DNA of 64,000 nucleotides from Gordius sp. MW1. Its lineage: Eukaryota; Nematomorpha; Gordioida; Gordea; Gordiidae. The position numbers and the translations under genes are program-made. Shown here piece after piece: positions 1-11,512 of this stretch (its first letter is position 1; each line of letters starts with the position of its first letter). Location: positions 37,138,001 through 37,202,000 of the forward strand of contig OZ038526.1 of NCBI GenBank assembly GCA_964036665.1, in the 5' to 3' direction. The notes below the pieces were generated by a model. That model was given only the letters and a program-made list of their open reading frames with translations. It searched no databases and was not told the origin of the DNA.

Positions 1-135
1 TCGGTAAGGTGAGAACGGGAATTGAGCATCAAAAATGGTAAAGTAAAAAATGAATGCTTAGATAATTATGAAAAGGTATATTAAAAATTATTAATTTAAT
101 TAATTAGAACTTATTGTTGTTTATTTTAAATTTGA

Positions 136-275
136 AAATCCGATCCGATCCGACTAAAATAAGATGTTGATCCGATCCCATCCGATCCGACTTCCAAAAT
201 TAAAATGTTGATCCGATCCTAGTTCGGACGGATCGGATCGGATGTCGGATCGGATTGACCGTGCACACCTCTAGT
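136..275. repeat. hAT-like terminal block of reiterated GATCCG/CGGATC
   Basis: The hexamer GATCCG and its complement recur about ten times in 140 bp, and the block ends in TGCACACCTCTAGTA. Its complement, TAGAGGTGTGCA, resembles the TAGAG-type ends of animal hAT elements. No partner end or target duplication was found, so this is a solitary end or a small MITE. It is non-coding. Confidence 0.45.
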
Positions 276-723
276 ATTAGCTATTTTTATTCACTTCTAT
301 TTGTTGCACGTGGGTCAACAGATTTAACATTGAAGAATCAAGTTTAGTTAGACAAAATTTAATTTATTTTTTTAAGGGGAACTATTTCCTTCAAACTAAG
401 CTAAATTTTAGTTTAATGAAACAAAAGATAAAAGACATTTAATGAAAATACTATTTAATTTATAAATAACAAACTTTAGTAGGCATATCTAAAAGCAGAT
501 GGAATAAAATTGAACTAAAGCAAAAATGAATTTTTCAATACAAGTATCTTAAAGAGGGGCTGTGTAGTTATAGATCAAAAAATAAACCAACTAAATTTAA
601 TATATATTGTATAATTATATTACTTTGTATTTTTTTAAAACATAATTAATACTTGAAGATCCAAAATTTAAAACAAAAAAACAAAGATATAGCTCGCTTG
701 ACTATAGTCGTATTGTTGATGGG
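276..723. other. AT-rich DNA without recognisable gene
   Basis: The stretch is very AT-rich with many A and T runs and stop codons in every frame. I see no coding, RNA or transposon signature. Confidence 0.6.
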
Positions 724-893
724 CATGGGCGTAGCCAGAGGGCCGCCCCCCCCCTAAATGGCGAAAAAAAAATTCCATGCAAAAAGCCTTAAAAATTAAA
801 AAATATTATGTTTTGCCCCCCCCCCCCCCCTCAATCGAACTTTTGAACGTTTCGCCCCCCCCCCCCCCAATCCAAAACCTGGCTACGGCCATG
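724..893. mobile_element. MITE with CATGGGCGTAGCCAG ends and C tracts
   Basis: The left end CATGGGCGTAGCCAG is matched by an inverted right end CTGGCTACGGCCATG with one difference. Between them are three long C tracts and an AT-rich middle. The flanks TTGATGGG (716-723) and CTGATGGG (894-901) agree at 7 of 8 positions, consistent with a hAT-type 8-bp target duplication. Relatives lie at 34,450, 49,806, 50,766 and 61,430. The element is non-coding. Confidence 0.7.
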
Positions 894-2129
894 CTGATGG
901 GCCTGGCAAAAAATGTTTGTTAAAAATCCTTGTCACTAAGGAAAGTGGTTGAAACTCACGGCCGAAGTAAAATGTTTCTCCCTTAACTTTATTGAGATTA
1001 TATATTACAAATAACATTGATTTTTATAAGAAATAAGCAATATGTATATTAAAAGGTTACTCTATTCTCTATTTATTGAAAAGCATACTAGATCTATTTG
1101 TGATTTAGACATGTTATGTAGATTAGCTAACATACATTCTTTTTGGCCTAACTTATTGCTTCCGCTTTGCAGGTCTCAAATTTTTGTTCATTTTTTTCGG
1201 TTATATCATGTGTTAAATGATTTAAAATCCTAATATAAAAGCTTGTATAAGTCGAAAATTTATATGAATTAGAATAGTGCTTTAGCCGAATAAAAGAATA
1301 AGATATGCATAAGAGCGTATGAGATCTAAAATGATAAGCATCCTTCTGTTTTATTAACACAAATTTTGGAAATGGAAAATATAAACTACTACTTTTAGAT
1401 TGGTCCCATAATTTGGAAACCGGAAGGAAATGTTTTTAAACCACAAATTCTTTGCCAATCTGACGTGCCATACTCGAATGAAACATAAACATATTGTCCG
1501 TTTAAACATGGTTATATATTTAAAAACTTGAAAAATTTTGCATCAATTAATAATACATATCCAATGTTTTTTGTAGCTTTTAATAAATAAATTTTATACA
1601 ATCATTAGTAGTATTCTAAGTGACTAAATACCTGGCATGGGCTGAGAATATATTTGGATTAATAGTACAGAAGCGAATTCGCAAATTGTTTTGGACATTA
1701 AATTCGGCCTTATATTATTTGTGTAAGTATATCAGTGCCTTTTTTAATTTCCATAAACCTAAACTTCTGTATTTTAAAGCTGTTTTATTATTTAGAGCAT
1801 TTGAAATTTAAAATATTGCCATTAAACAACAATGTACAGGTCTTGCATATTTCTTTGACTATTTTATGGCGATGGAAGCCCGCAATCGTAAGTTTTTATT
1901 CGAATCGCTTTCCATTCACTTATGGTAGTTATATCGTAGCATTTTTAAAAGTCTATAGAATGTGGCTATGGGGAAGAAGATTGTGGTTTAGTTGTTTACA
2001 AGATTTATTAATTTAAAATTTTTCCCGTAATCGTACTAGTTTTTGAGTTATAAGGCGAGAAAATAATAAAAATAGTGCAGGTCAAGTAACACATGAGGCG
2101 TGTCTTATTTTTAAGGAAGAATTGTCTGA
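894..2129. other. AT-rich DNA without recognisable gene
   Basis: Only short open frames of biased, AT-driven composition occur here (for example around 1,042-1,233 and 1,620-2,016). None shows a domain, splice signal or repeat relationship that I recognise. Confidence 0.5.
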
Positions 2130-2860
2130 TCAACAAGACATTTGTTGTATTTTGCAAACAGACCAACAGGTTAACTTACTAAAGGGTAACCGACATCTTT
2201 GGTTGACTTATGATTAAAATGGTTGACCCCAGTGTGTAGCATTCTAGCTTTTTCTTGTAATAATGCAGGCCTGACAGAGGTTACACAGAAACTATTAGTT
2301 AAAATTAGAATGCATTTTCATGATTTCACAAAAGATACAGTGGTAATCTATTACGATAAACGTTTTTTCAGTATACGCTACTCGAAGTGTTTGCTCCGAG
2401 ATGGAAAAAGATTGTTTTAAGAATAAAGCGTGAAGATACGTTATCCCTATTTGATAAAGATGGGCCTATAGTTATTGACGGGCACCCCAATAAACACGTT
2501 GATAAATCAAGAGGAGGATATGAAAGAAATCATGGTTGTCGGGGTTACGGTTTAAGAAATGGAGTAAGTACTAAAATTCTAGAAATTGCTCAAGCTCTTT
2601 GCCCTAGTTATAGAGAATACTTACTTCAAAAAGAGACAGGATATCTTATAATGTACAAAAGCGATAGCATCATCAAGCTCTTTGCCCTAGTTATAGGGAA
2701 TACTTACTTCAAAAAGAGACAGGATATCTTATAATTTACAAAAGCGATAGCATCATGCAGTTAGATTTCTTATTCAACAGAAAACACTTAAAAATGGTTA
2801 AAATGTAAAGGTAATATCTAGTGAAATATTGGCTTGCCAACACAAGCTGCTGGTGCTGAA
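2130..2860 (+). pseudogene. LINE apurinic-like endonuclease domain (broken)
   Basis: Pieces in several frames read like the N-terminal endonuclease of RTE-like LINEs. A DICCILQT segment near 2,137 sits where the family has its catalytic glutamine/glutamate motif. GHPNKHVDKSRGGYE near 2,480 is followed by GYGLRNG near 2,545, the usual glycine-rich stretch, and then by a segment ending in LDFLFNRKHL near 2,760. The domain would nick target DNA to prime reverse transcription. An 83-bp tandem duplication interrupts its C-terminal third, and stop codons separate the blocks. The longest intact piece is 2,387-2,734. Confidence 0.65.
2591..2756. repeat. 83-bp tandem duplication inside LINE endonuclease
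   Basis: The sequence beginning CAAGCTCTTTGCCC at 2,591 is repeated at 2,674, a period of 83 bp, with only a few mismatches. Because 83 is not a multiple of 3, the duplication shifts the reading frame of the endonuclease segment. Confidence 0.85.
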
Positions 2861-2879
2861 TTATATATTAAAGAGCAAG

Positions 2880-3666
2880 GTAAAAAGAGTAGCGGATACT
2901 TTAAAATGGAAGAGACTAAAGGATAATACTCAGCAATTTTGGGAAGAAGTAATGAACATGCAGAATTTAAGGAAAATACTTCGTATGAGAATCAATAAAA
3001 TATTGTAGCCGACACAATGCTGAAAACAAAACCTTAAATATTAGGTGAAAGCAAGCCTACTAAAAGAATTCTTAAGTAGTCATGGTTATGGAATGAAGAA
3101 GTGCAAAACTGTATTAAAGAAAAGAAGAGACTGTACAAAGTTGGGTATAAAAGCAATGATAGTAAGGATATGCAAGCTTACCAAGTAGCTAAAAGATCGG
3201 CTAAAAAATAAGTAGCAAAAGCTAAAAACAAGGTGTAGGACGATATAAATGTACTAAACTTAAAGGAAGGAGAAAGATTTATATACAAAATTTCAAAATC
3301 ACGGGGCCCTAAATTCTAAAGATTACGTAGAATCGAAAGGGAGAAACATAACACACGACAGTCATATACGATAAAGATAATACGACTATTATAGGGGTTT
3401 ATCAATTGAAAAGGGGCCTGTAGTCGAAGACATTAACCAGGAAAATACAATAGGAGAATTAAACACAGCGGACTGGATCACGGAAACGGATGTCAAAGTT
3501 GCTATGGGTAAACTAAAGTCAGGAAAAGCTCTTAGACCAGACAATATACCAATAGAGGGCTTTAAAGCGTTAAGCAATACTGGTGCACAATTCCTCGCCA
3601 ACCTTTATCTTGAAAGCCTAATGAGTGGAGGGATAGCTACATGATCCCGATATGGGCACATTCAAG
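2880..3666 (+). pseudogene. LINE reverse transcriptase, N-terminal part (broken)
   Basis: The segment has the linker typical of RTE-like ORFs (WLWNEEVQNCIKEKKRLYK near 3,090, then AYQVAKRSAKK near 3,175). The early RT motif with SGKAL and DNIPIEG follows at about 3,520-3,560. Several TAA/TAG codons interrupt the frame. It runs straight into the 8-bp target site of the hAT element at 3,667-3,674, and RT coding resumes at 5,095, so both flanks belong to one original gene. Confidence 0.7.
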
Positions 3667-5102
3667 ATTGCAACTACGCCTCTGGGAAATATTCGAGATC
3701 AAATTCGAGATTCGATTCGTATCCCGAATTCAAATCCATATGTGTAATTTTCGTATCGAATATATTTTCTTCTAAGATTCGAAAATCCGAATCGAATCCT
3801 TGAAAAAATCAATAGGTATTATTTAGACGAAACTAAAATATTTAGCTATTTTTATCTTACCGCATTTTTGTTATTTTTGCTAAAATTTGAAAAAGTATAA
3901 TTTAAAATTTTTCAAACTTACATATGTTATGGAGAACGAGGATTAAATTTAGTTAAATTATGGGCTTTAATAAAAATGCAAGACTGCCCAAAAATATTTT
4001 AAGATTAAAGACTATATGTAAAGAATTTAACCCACCAATTAATTACATAAAGGCAAAACTTGACATGGAAGTCAGGTGGAACACCACCTATATAATGATA
4101 GAAAAGGCCATTGGAGGCCTTTAAATTCCTCCTAGAAGGAATTGCTAGCCAACATTAATTTGGGAACAAGTTTAAAAGATTAAATTTATACTTTTTCCCT
4201 TTTAAAGTGCAACTAATTTGATATCCGGGGGGCAAATCCCACAATGAACATGGTACTACCGGTATATTATCAACCAGACATAGAAGATCATGCTGTCAAG
4301 ATGGCCAAACAGAAAATTGAAGATATATAGCATTCAATAATAAGATAGTCTTAATAGCAAATGTCGTCCATTTAAGGCTCAAAGTACATAGCATATCCTA
4401 TAGAGAAATTAAAGATGACTTGGAAACTGCTATAGGAAGTCAGCCCGATTTGAATCAACTAGCAAGGTATCAACACTGGATCGGCTATTAAGAGGGATAA
4501 GGCGAAGTCTTCATTGGAGACAAACCACGTGTGGCCTCCAATGTTGAGCCTTTACATGGTGTAAATAGAATCAACGTCGTTTTTCAGCCATTCGCAAAAA
4601 ATCTTCTCTCTATATCTGGGTCATTTACCCCGTGCAAAAGAATATTTTGAACAGGAACCAATTTATTGACCATACACAAGCATTAGGAAGAAAGTGTTAG
4701 GAAGATGATTTGCCTTAAAAGTTTGCTAAAAACGGTTCTTGATTTACACATGTCGCTATAGTTTTTTGTTCGCCTTTAATATTTATTCCTATGCAATTTA
4801 TGGGTTGCTTTTAGTTGTCCTGTCGTGATTGTCGTGTCCAGTCGGGTTTTTATTTTCAATGCGTTAATTTTGTAAATATAATTCAAATAAATTTTTCAAA
4901 TGTATATGCAAATTAAAAATCATAGTAGCCTTTTTAATGTTTTTTTCTAATAAAAAAATTTAATATATATTCGAATCGATTTCGAATCCTTAATTTTTTT
5001 CGAATCGAATTCGAATCTTCATATTAATATTCGACAAAAAAATTCGAATCCAAATCGAATACCAAAAATATTCGATTCGAAATCCAGAGGCGTAATTGCA
5101 AC
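3667..5102. mobile_element. 1.42-kb hAT transposon relic with 8-bp TSD
   Basis: The element proper is 3,675-5,094 (1,420 bp), beginning TACGCCTCTGG and ending CCAGAGGCGTA. It is flanked by identical 8-bp copies of ATTGCAAC at 3,667-3,674 and 5,095-5,102. Perfect inverted ends plus an 8-bp duplication define the hAT superfamily. Both ends carry many ATTCGAATC-type repeats. Inside is a decayed hAT transposase: a VRWNTTYIMIEKA segment near 4,072 and the C-terminal dimerisation region near 4,607-4,700. The N-terminal finger is missing. A homologous copy of almost the same length lies at 58,859-60,281. Confidence 0.9.
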
Positions 5103-6310
5103 AATTAAAGAGGGATAAAGCTTATGAGTCACACTTTCAAGGTGGGGGAAAAATTGATCAAAAAACGGCTGCGCAGTTTGGTTCAAATTCGAGATAACCA
5201 ATTCAATTTCATGCCGGAGAGTCTACAGCAGCTCTAAACAGTGTTAGAAGATTAATAGAACGGTTTAAAGAAAGGGAAGAGGATTTGCACATGTGTTTTA
5301 TCGATCTAGAAAAAGCGTTCGATAAGGTTCGTCGTACTTAAGTGTGGAAATGTCTTAAAGAAAAGAATGTGCCAGAGCTATACGTAAGAGCAACAAATAT
5401 AACATACGTTAGAACAACGGTGGGGACTACAAAGGGCTTTACCATTAACACTGGAGTCCATCAAGGTTCAGCTCTTAGTACCTTCCTATTCATAATTTTA
5501 ATGGATATTATTACCAGATTTGGACGAGGAAGCTCCTTGGACAATTATCTTTGCAGACGATAAAATCCTCTGTGCCAAAAGTCAACAAGAATTGGCCAAT
5601 ACTGTAAATAGATAGAAATGCAATAGAAGAAAGTGGTCTCAGGGTAAATCGAAAGAAAACAGAATACATGTAGACAAAGTTCAAATCGGATAAAAATCAG
5701 CTATGCGAATCCCTTACTTTAGGCGATTGGCAACTTAAAAGCGTGGATTCCTTAAATATTTGGGATCAACACTTCAATCGGATACAATGGATAAAGAACT
5801 CCAAGCAAGGATAAATTCCGGATGGCTCAAATGAAGAGACTCGACAGGCATTCTACAAAAACATCCCACGATCCATCATACAGCCAACAGTCATCTATAG
5901 CTCGGATGGGCTATACGTAAAAGGGAAAAGCAGCGTCTTGCGCCCATAAGAATGCTAAGATGGGTGCTAGGAGTAAGCAAAAAGGAAAATAAGCGAAATG
6001 AAAAAATAATAAGAATTTTGGGTACCACACCTATTACGACAAAGCTCCTAACAAACAGATTAAGATGGTATGGTCTTGTCGAGAGAAGGGGCGTTAGCTG
6101 CGTGGGAAATAAAATTGAGAAGATACATTTCGCAGGGAAAAAAAAGGAGAGTAAGACCCAAGATACTTGGATCCATAAAATAGGGCACGATATGAAAATC
6201 CACAAGATAAATAAAGATCTATGTAAACATAGAGACAAATGGAAACGAATGCTGAAAGAACTGACCACCAGCCTAGGTGACAAACAGTTATTGAAAGAAG
6301 AAGTAGTGAT
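5103..6310 (+). pseudogene. LINE reverse transcriptase core and C-terminus (broken)
   Basis: RT coding resumes after the hAT insertion. The sequence shows the FMPG...ADALNSVRRLIE block, then a CFIDLEKAFDKV catalytic-aspartate motif near 5,295. The open piece 5,342-5,563 holds the template-grip region. The active-site FADD is at 5,550-5,561 but in another frame, so a frameshift lies just before it. The basic C-terminal region (open 5,952-6,329) includes RLRWYGLVERR and a lysine-rich stretch near 6,140. At its end the frame runs into sequence of the second copy. Confidence 0.75.
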
Positions 6311-7830
6311 AGGCAAAATTACCAAATAGCTAAAAGATTAGCTAAAAAATATGCAGCAAAATCTTAAAGCTAGGTGTACTAGATATAAATGATAAACTAA
6401 AGCCGACGGAGGGAGAAAGGTTGACCTACAAAATCGCACCTAAAATGCCGGCTAGTGTTTTATCCATTGAAAAGGGCCTTTAGTCGAAGATCAAATCCTA
6501 AAGCATATTAGGAGAATTCGACTTAGCCGATTGGATTTCGGAAACGAAGGTAAAGTTGCTAGGTAAACTAAAATCGGGAAAAACTTTTGGTTTAAACACA
6601 TACCAATATAATGTCTTAAAACAAACGGGTAAAATGCCAAACGCGTGGAGAGATCTATGATACCGTACCGATACAAGCTAAAAGGTAATATTCAGGATCG
6701 TAACAACTACAGAGAGATTGCTTATGAGTCACACTTTTAAGGTGTGGAAAATAGTGACCGCAAAACGACTTCGGAGTTTAGTAAAAGTGACAACCAATTC
6801 AGATTTATGCCAGAGAGGTCTACAGCAGATGCCCTTAACAGTGTTTAAAGATTAATAAAATGGTTAAATGGAAGAGATGTGCACATGTGTTTTATTTGGA
6901 TATAGAAAAGGCGTTTGATGGAGTTTTTAGGAACATTTTAAAGGTGTCTGAAAGAAATTAAGGTGCTTGAATTATACGTCAGAGCCATATAGATATGTAC
7001 AAGGATATTAGAGCTTTAGTTATAACTAAGGTGGGGACTTCAAAGGGCTTTGCCAACCAGACTGAAGTCTTTTAGTTGAGCTCTTAGTCCCATCCATTCA
7101 TAATGATAATAAATAAGAATTGGCTAGTATTTTAAATAGATGGGTATATGCCATAGAAGAAAGTTATCTCAAAAAAATCAAAAGATAACAGAAAACATGA
7201 AGACAAAGTTTAAATCAGATGAAAATCAGCAATGTACACCCCTTGCTTTAGACAAATGGAAATTAAAAGCTTTGATACCTTCAAATATTTATGATCAACT
7301 CATCACGGATGGTAATATGGATAAAAAATACAAGCAAGGATAATTTCTGGATGGCTTGAATGGAGAGATTTCATAAGCTTTATATGTCTCAAAAAGATCC
7401 CAACCAGACTTAAAGGTACACTGTATAGGTCCATCATACGGCCAATAGTCCTGTATAGCTCGGAATTATGGGCTCTACGGAAGAGGAAAGAGCAACGTTT
7501 AGCGTCCATGAGAATGAGAATGAGAATGATAAGATGGATGTTAAAAGTGAGCAAAAAACATAAGAGTGATGAAGAAATAAAAAGAAATTTGGGTAAAACA
7601 TTTATGAGGACAACGCTCTTAACAAAGGACTAAGGGTATGGCCATGTTGAGAGAAGGGACGATACCTAGGTCAGAAAGAAAACAGAGTAGATAACTTTAT
7701 CAGAAAAACGGAAGAGGGAGGACCCATGCCTACATGAAATCATAAAATGAGGCACGACATCGACAAATGGAAATTAATGTTAAAAAGAGTGACTACCACT
7801 TTAGGTGATAAAAATTCATAGACAGACGAA
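6311..7830 (+). mobile_element. Second, more decayed copy of the RTE-like LINE
   Basis: This copy starts at the point matching position 3,175 of the first copy (CCAA-TAGCTAAAAGAT...GCTAAAAAAT). It repeats the linker, the SGKTFG motif near 6,575, the SHTFKVW motif near 6,728, a degraded FADD region and the C-terminus to about 7,830. It lacks the hAT insertion. Frames are heavily damaged and no open piece exceeds about 70 codons. The head-to-tail junction with copy 1 has no poly(A) or target duplication, which suggests a tandem duplication rather than independent insertion. Confidence 0.7.
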
Positions 7831-8129
7831 GCGTAAGGTACTTGTTTAACGATGATCAACTCGTTTAAATAAAACTAAAATGACGATAGATATAATCAAC
7901 TCGTCTAAAATGGAAAAAAAGTGTGGAAAACCAATGAGATATTTAATCAACGCGAATATGGGTAAATCAAGGAGATAGTTAAATAGTGCGAGTGTGGTAA
8001 AGGGTAAGCACCAGAAATAAATATAAAATTTGAACTAAAAATTGAAAATTCTATGGAGGAACAACGGTTTTTTTGGACGCGGAGCTGGCATAATGAAAAA
8101 ATCCGGGTATTTCAAGCTTAGTGGTCTGA
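7831..8129. other. Non-coding spacer
   Basis: AT-rich sequence with a loosely repeated ATCAACTCGT(C/T)TAAA motif at about 7,857-7,907. No gene recognised. Confidence 0.5.
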
Positions 8130-9110
8130 TTTATTTTACTTTCGTTATTATATATTATAGGTACAAATTTTATTTTTTATGCAGTATTTCGTAAATTTTG
8201 CACTTATAAATTATACACCATTATCAATAACTATAAAATTTAGTCGTCCAAAGCGAGCTAATATCGATTTAAGGGCCTTGACCGTACGCTATGCATTAAT
8301 GACGGCCAGTCGGTGAATGCAGCGACCAAAATTAGATATTAATGACTGTGAATGTAATCTAGACCAAGGTTAAACAGGGTTCGTCCATTTAAAGGAACTA
8401 ATAGGTGTTCCGGAAAACTATTCTTGGCACCTTTTACAATTATAATAACTTTGGATGTCTTTATTGATATCTGGATACCACAAATGTTGACGTACTAGAT
8501 TCCTAGAGCGGGTTAAGTCAGGATCTAAAGAGAGAATAAGTAAAAATATCGTTAAATTGTTATGGAATTACCACTCTAGATTCCTAAAGGCATCCTTTTA
8601 CCATTGTTAACTCTTTTTGGCGTTGATAATTTACGATTAGCTTCGATTTCATTTATGGAACCATGAAGTAAATAATTATAGACGGGTATGCTTGGCCACA
8701 TCCGCTACAATTAGGAATTGCTTAAGGATTTCTCGTAAATAGCACAAATATCGATCTCTTGTTCTAGTGTTAAGCGTTTTATTTTAAAGTTAATGTTAAA
8801 TTCAACGGTGTTTCAAAGAAAGCCTTCTTTAAATTCGCGCCGACCTAATGGCAAGTTTTTGATTGGATTAAATATTTATAATAATGGTTTGTGGTCTGTT
8901 AATGGCATAAATTATTTGCCGTATATTTATGCTCCTGAATTTTTGAAATATAATAGCTAACGCTTCTTATTCTATTTGGCTGTAATTTCTCTCGTTGAGT
9001 GTGCGCAAGGCAAAAAAATTGGATGTCGCATCCCATATTTCTTGTGATAAAATGGCCCCTAGATTCTGTTGAGGCATTGGTGGAGCGTAGCAATGGTAAT
9101 TGCAAATTAA
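8130..9110 (-). pseudogene. Ty3/gypsy RNase H-integrase relic
   Basis: Read on the minus strand, the region begins with an RNase H segment (LLRSTNAST near 9,090, then IQFFCLAH and a conserved QTTNH block around 8,895). It passes through an integrase zinc-finger region (LWYPDINKDIQSYYNCKRCQE near 8,430-8,490). It ends with the integrase core motif IDNGV.FISAKF at about 8,180-8,225, preceded by ILARFG. Stops and shifts occur every few dozen codons. No LTRs are seen on either side. It is a gypsy pol fragment of an otherwise absent element, old enough that assignment below superfamily is not possible. Confidence 0.65.
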
Positions 9111-9491
9111 AATGAACAACTAAAACAGGCGCATTTATAATATTGTTTTTTTATTTTTTTAAAGGCGTCAATACATATTGTGTCCAATTCCATGTCACAG
9201 ATTTTCTTCATAATTTATACAAAGGTGGGTTCAATTTAATTGATGTAGGATCAGGAGCATTGCCTTAGTATTTTTGTTAGATGTATAAATTCCTTCCTCG
9301 TTATCATCTGTCTAAGTTAATTGAATTACACTTTTCAAGTTTTAAATTTATGTTAACCTTATCCAATATTTTGAACCTTTCAAGGTTTTTATTTTGGTCC
9401 TCCAGCCAGGATAATGTTGTCAGGATAACATACAACACCATGCCAATATCTGTTTGTCCCATTAAGGTGGTTAGCTTCTTTAGATATTTGG

Positions 9492-9760
9492 ATGAGGGAT
9501 GACTCTCGGCTATCTAGGCCTGACAGTCGTGTTGACGATGTGATATCTAGTATCTTTACCCCTATCGTTGCCTTGTGCTCTGGGACTTTTTGTCCGGCCG
9601 CCATTAAGCTTTTCAAAGAAATCAGCCGCCGCTGCCCGCTCTCTAAATATTCTATAAATTTTTACTTAAACAAAAATTTGGTAATTTTATAGGAAAGTAC
9701 AATTTTAAATCCCAGGCCGACAGCTGGTCACTTTTAATAAATGACACATGCACGCTTTTG
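9492..9760 (+). pseudogene. 3' end of endonuclease-type LINE, 5'-truncated copy
   Basis: The frame 9,492-9,692 reads ISSIFTPIVALCSGTFCPAA followed by KLFKEISRR. It continues past its stop into a segment ending with NPRPTAG. The same succession of residues occurs at the end of the element at 46.9-49.6 kb (SNIFIPVVASCSGSF, then FLKKSE, then NPSPTHG near 49,470). So this is a dead, 5'-truncated insertion of that family, and the second copy shows that the family is repeated here. The region corresponds to the end of the C-terminal endonuclease-like segment. No poly(A) is visible. Confidence 0.6.
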
Positions 9761-11512
9761 AATTAATATTTTTTATTTGTTTTAAACCCGCTCTCATATA
9801 TTTTTCCAATTTTAACACTTTGTTTTTATAATGTACTTAAGTTAAATAAACGTGTATAACTAGAAAAAATAACACACTAATAATTTAAAAATTAACTATT
9901 AAACAAGTTGAAATTTATATTACAATTTTTTAAATTGGTAATTAGTTTCCAAAAAATGTCAAAATCTTTTGAAAACTTAATAAATCCTATTCTTCATTAA
10001 AATAACATATAATGGTATGCGTAGAATAGGTTTAAGACATATTCACATAACTCTAAACAGTCCAAACACGCATCCTCTCCAAGGTGCGAGGTTTCATGAT
10101 ATTTTAAATGATATATTTAAATTGAATTAAATGTACCGCAACCCATACTAAATAATAAATACATGGTGCATTTATGGACATCGCACAGCAAGGTAATTTA
10201 TAAATGGCAAGACCTTAAAATTTGGAATTATTATGTAGTGTGTAGTGATGCGAAAAAACCGAGAAAAATCTCAGGTCTCGTCTAGTCTGAGACGAGTGAA
10301 AAATTTAGTCGAGATCGAGACGAGATTTGAACTCAAACGAGAGGAGGTTATATAGTCGAGAATCGGCTTAAATTTTCTTTATTAACTATTATAATCATAT
10401 ATACTAAATTTAGTTTATATTTTAATTTATGATCTAAATTAGGTGTTTAATGTAAATTAATATAATTGGAATTCCTTTATCATTGAATATTTTACACACC
10501 AAAATTTAACCACTTGTAATTCTAAATCCGCGTAAAATTCAAATTTTATCTGTGGCCCTTAGGGCTTGTAAATAATATCTAATATATTTATTATTTGCAT
10601 ATGAGCATTAATTTAATATGAACATATAAGAAGCATGAGTTCTGATAAATTAGTAATATTACTAAAACATTTTCGAATTCTATTATTTTATGTGATGCTA
10701 TTTTTAATTGTTAATTAAACATATTTATATAGATTTGGCTAAAAAATTTTTAAGCGCCCTGCGATTTTGCCTGCCGAACGATTGATCTCGAGTCAATCAT
10801 GAGTCTGCCAAGATTTTAAATTGAACACATCATGGCACGTCTCTGAATCTCTCTAGCGAAGAATCTCATTTTGCATTTGTTTTGCCCCATTTACATTTAC
10901 TTTCACTTTATAATGATGGTAGGGTTGACAAGTGCATTCTAATCTATTGTCTTTTCCGTAAATGTTACGATTTTGCAAAACAATAATCGCCAAATTTAAT
11001 TTTTATACCCTGATGGATTCAATGCCCATTCTTTAAGTCGAAGAAGTAAATAATGCCTTTGAATTATTTATTTATAGTAATTTTCTATCAATCATTATAT
11101 ATTTTTTTATAACAAAGCATTTTAACACTTAAAAAATGTAGCAAGACTTCAAATAGTTTTTATAAGAGTCAAATAAGCTTGATTGGGAATCTCACAAATT
11201 ATTTACTTAAAATTACGATTAGGTCTGAATTTATAGCCGACTTTTCGAATTCAATAGGCAGAAGACCTCATAAATTTAGGCAATCTTTAATTATTGGATG
11301 TGTCTGCATAGATACACAAGAATCAAAACAAAAAATTGAAAGATTCCTTGTTGAGGTTACTTTCAGATCTCTAATATTTAACAACCTTGTATAACACATT
11401 TATTTGCAAAAGGCATGTATGGCTGAAAAAATTCGGAACATGTGTATAGATTTATCATGACAGGTTGTAATAATACTAATTACGTCATATAATACAACAA
11501 ATGTATAAATGT
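9761..11512. other. AT-rich non-coding DNA
   Basis: No domain-bearing frame is seen. The one open piece of note (11,179-11,394) starts at TTG, lacks family resemblance and is probably fortuitous. A GAGACGAG-rich repeat end lies within it at 10,245-10,345. Confidence 0.5.
10245..10345. repeat. hAT-like terminal block of reiterated GAGACGAG/CTCGTCTC
   Basis: The block follows TAGTGATGCG and contains repeated GTCGAGA, GAGACGAG and CTCGTC words in about 100 bp. Architecturally it resembles the other reiterated-word repeat ends in the window. No partner end was located. Confidence 0.35.

Larger units (their letters stand above)
2130..6310 (+). mobile_element. RTE-like LINE, decayed, split by a hAT insertion
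   Basis: Endonuclease, linker and reverse-transcriptase segments follow one another in the order of a single-ORF RTE-like non-LTR retrotransposon, ending in the basic C-terminal region typical of these proteins. Removing the hAT element at 3,675-5,094 leaves about 2.75 kb, close to a full-length open reading frame for this type. Stops and frame changes occur throughout, so the copy cannot be active. A second copy follows directly at 6,311. No poly(A) tail or target duplication is visible. The clade assignment rests on the look of the protein, not on a phylogeny. Confidence 0.75.

Noticed and set aside
5891..6325. 144-codon minus-strand frame
   Set aside because: It is antisense to the LINE C-terminal region, which has recognisable protein motifs on the plus strand.
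11179..11394. 71-codon open frame
   Set aside because: It begins at TTG, shows no domain and no conservation signal; not annotated as a gene.
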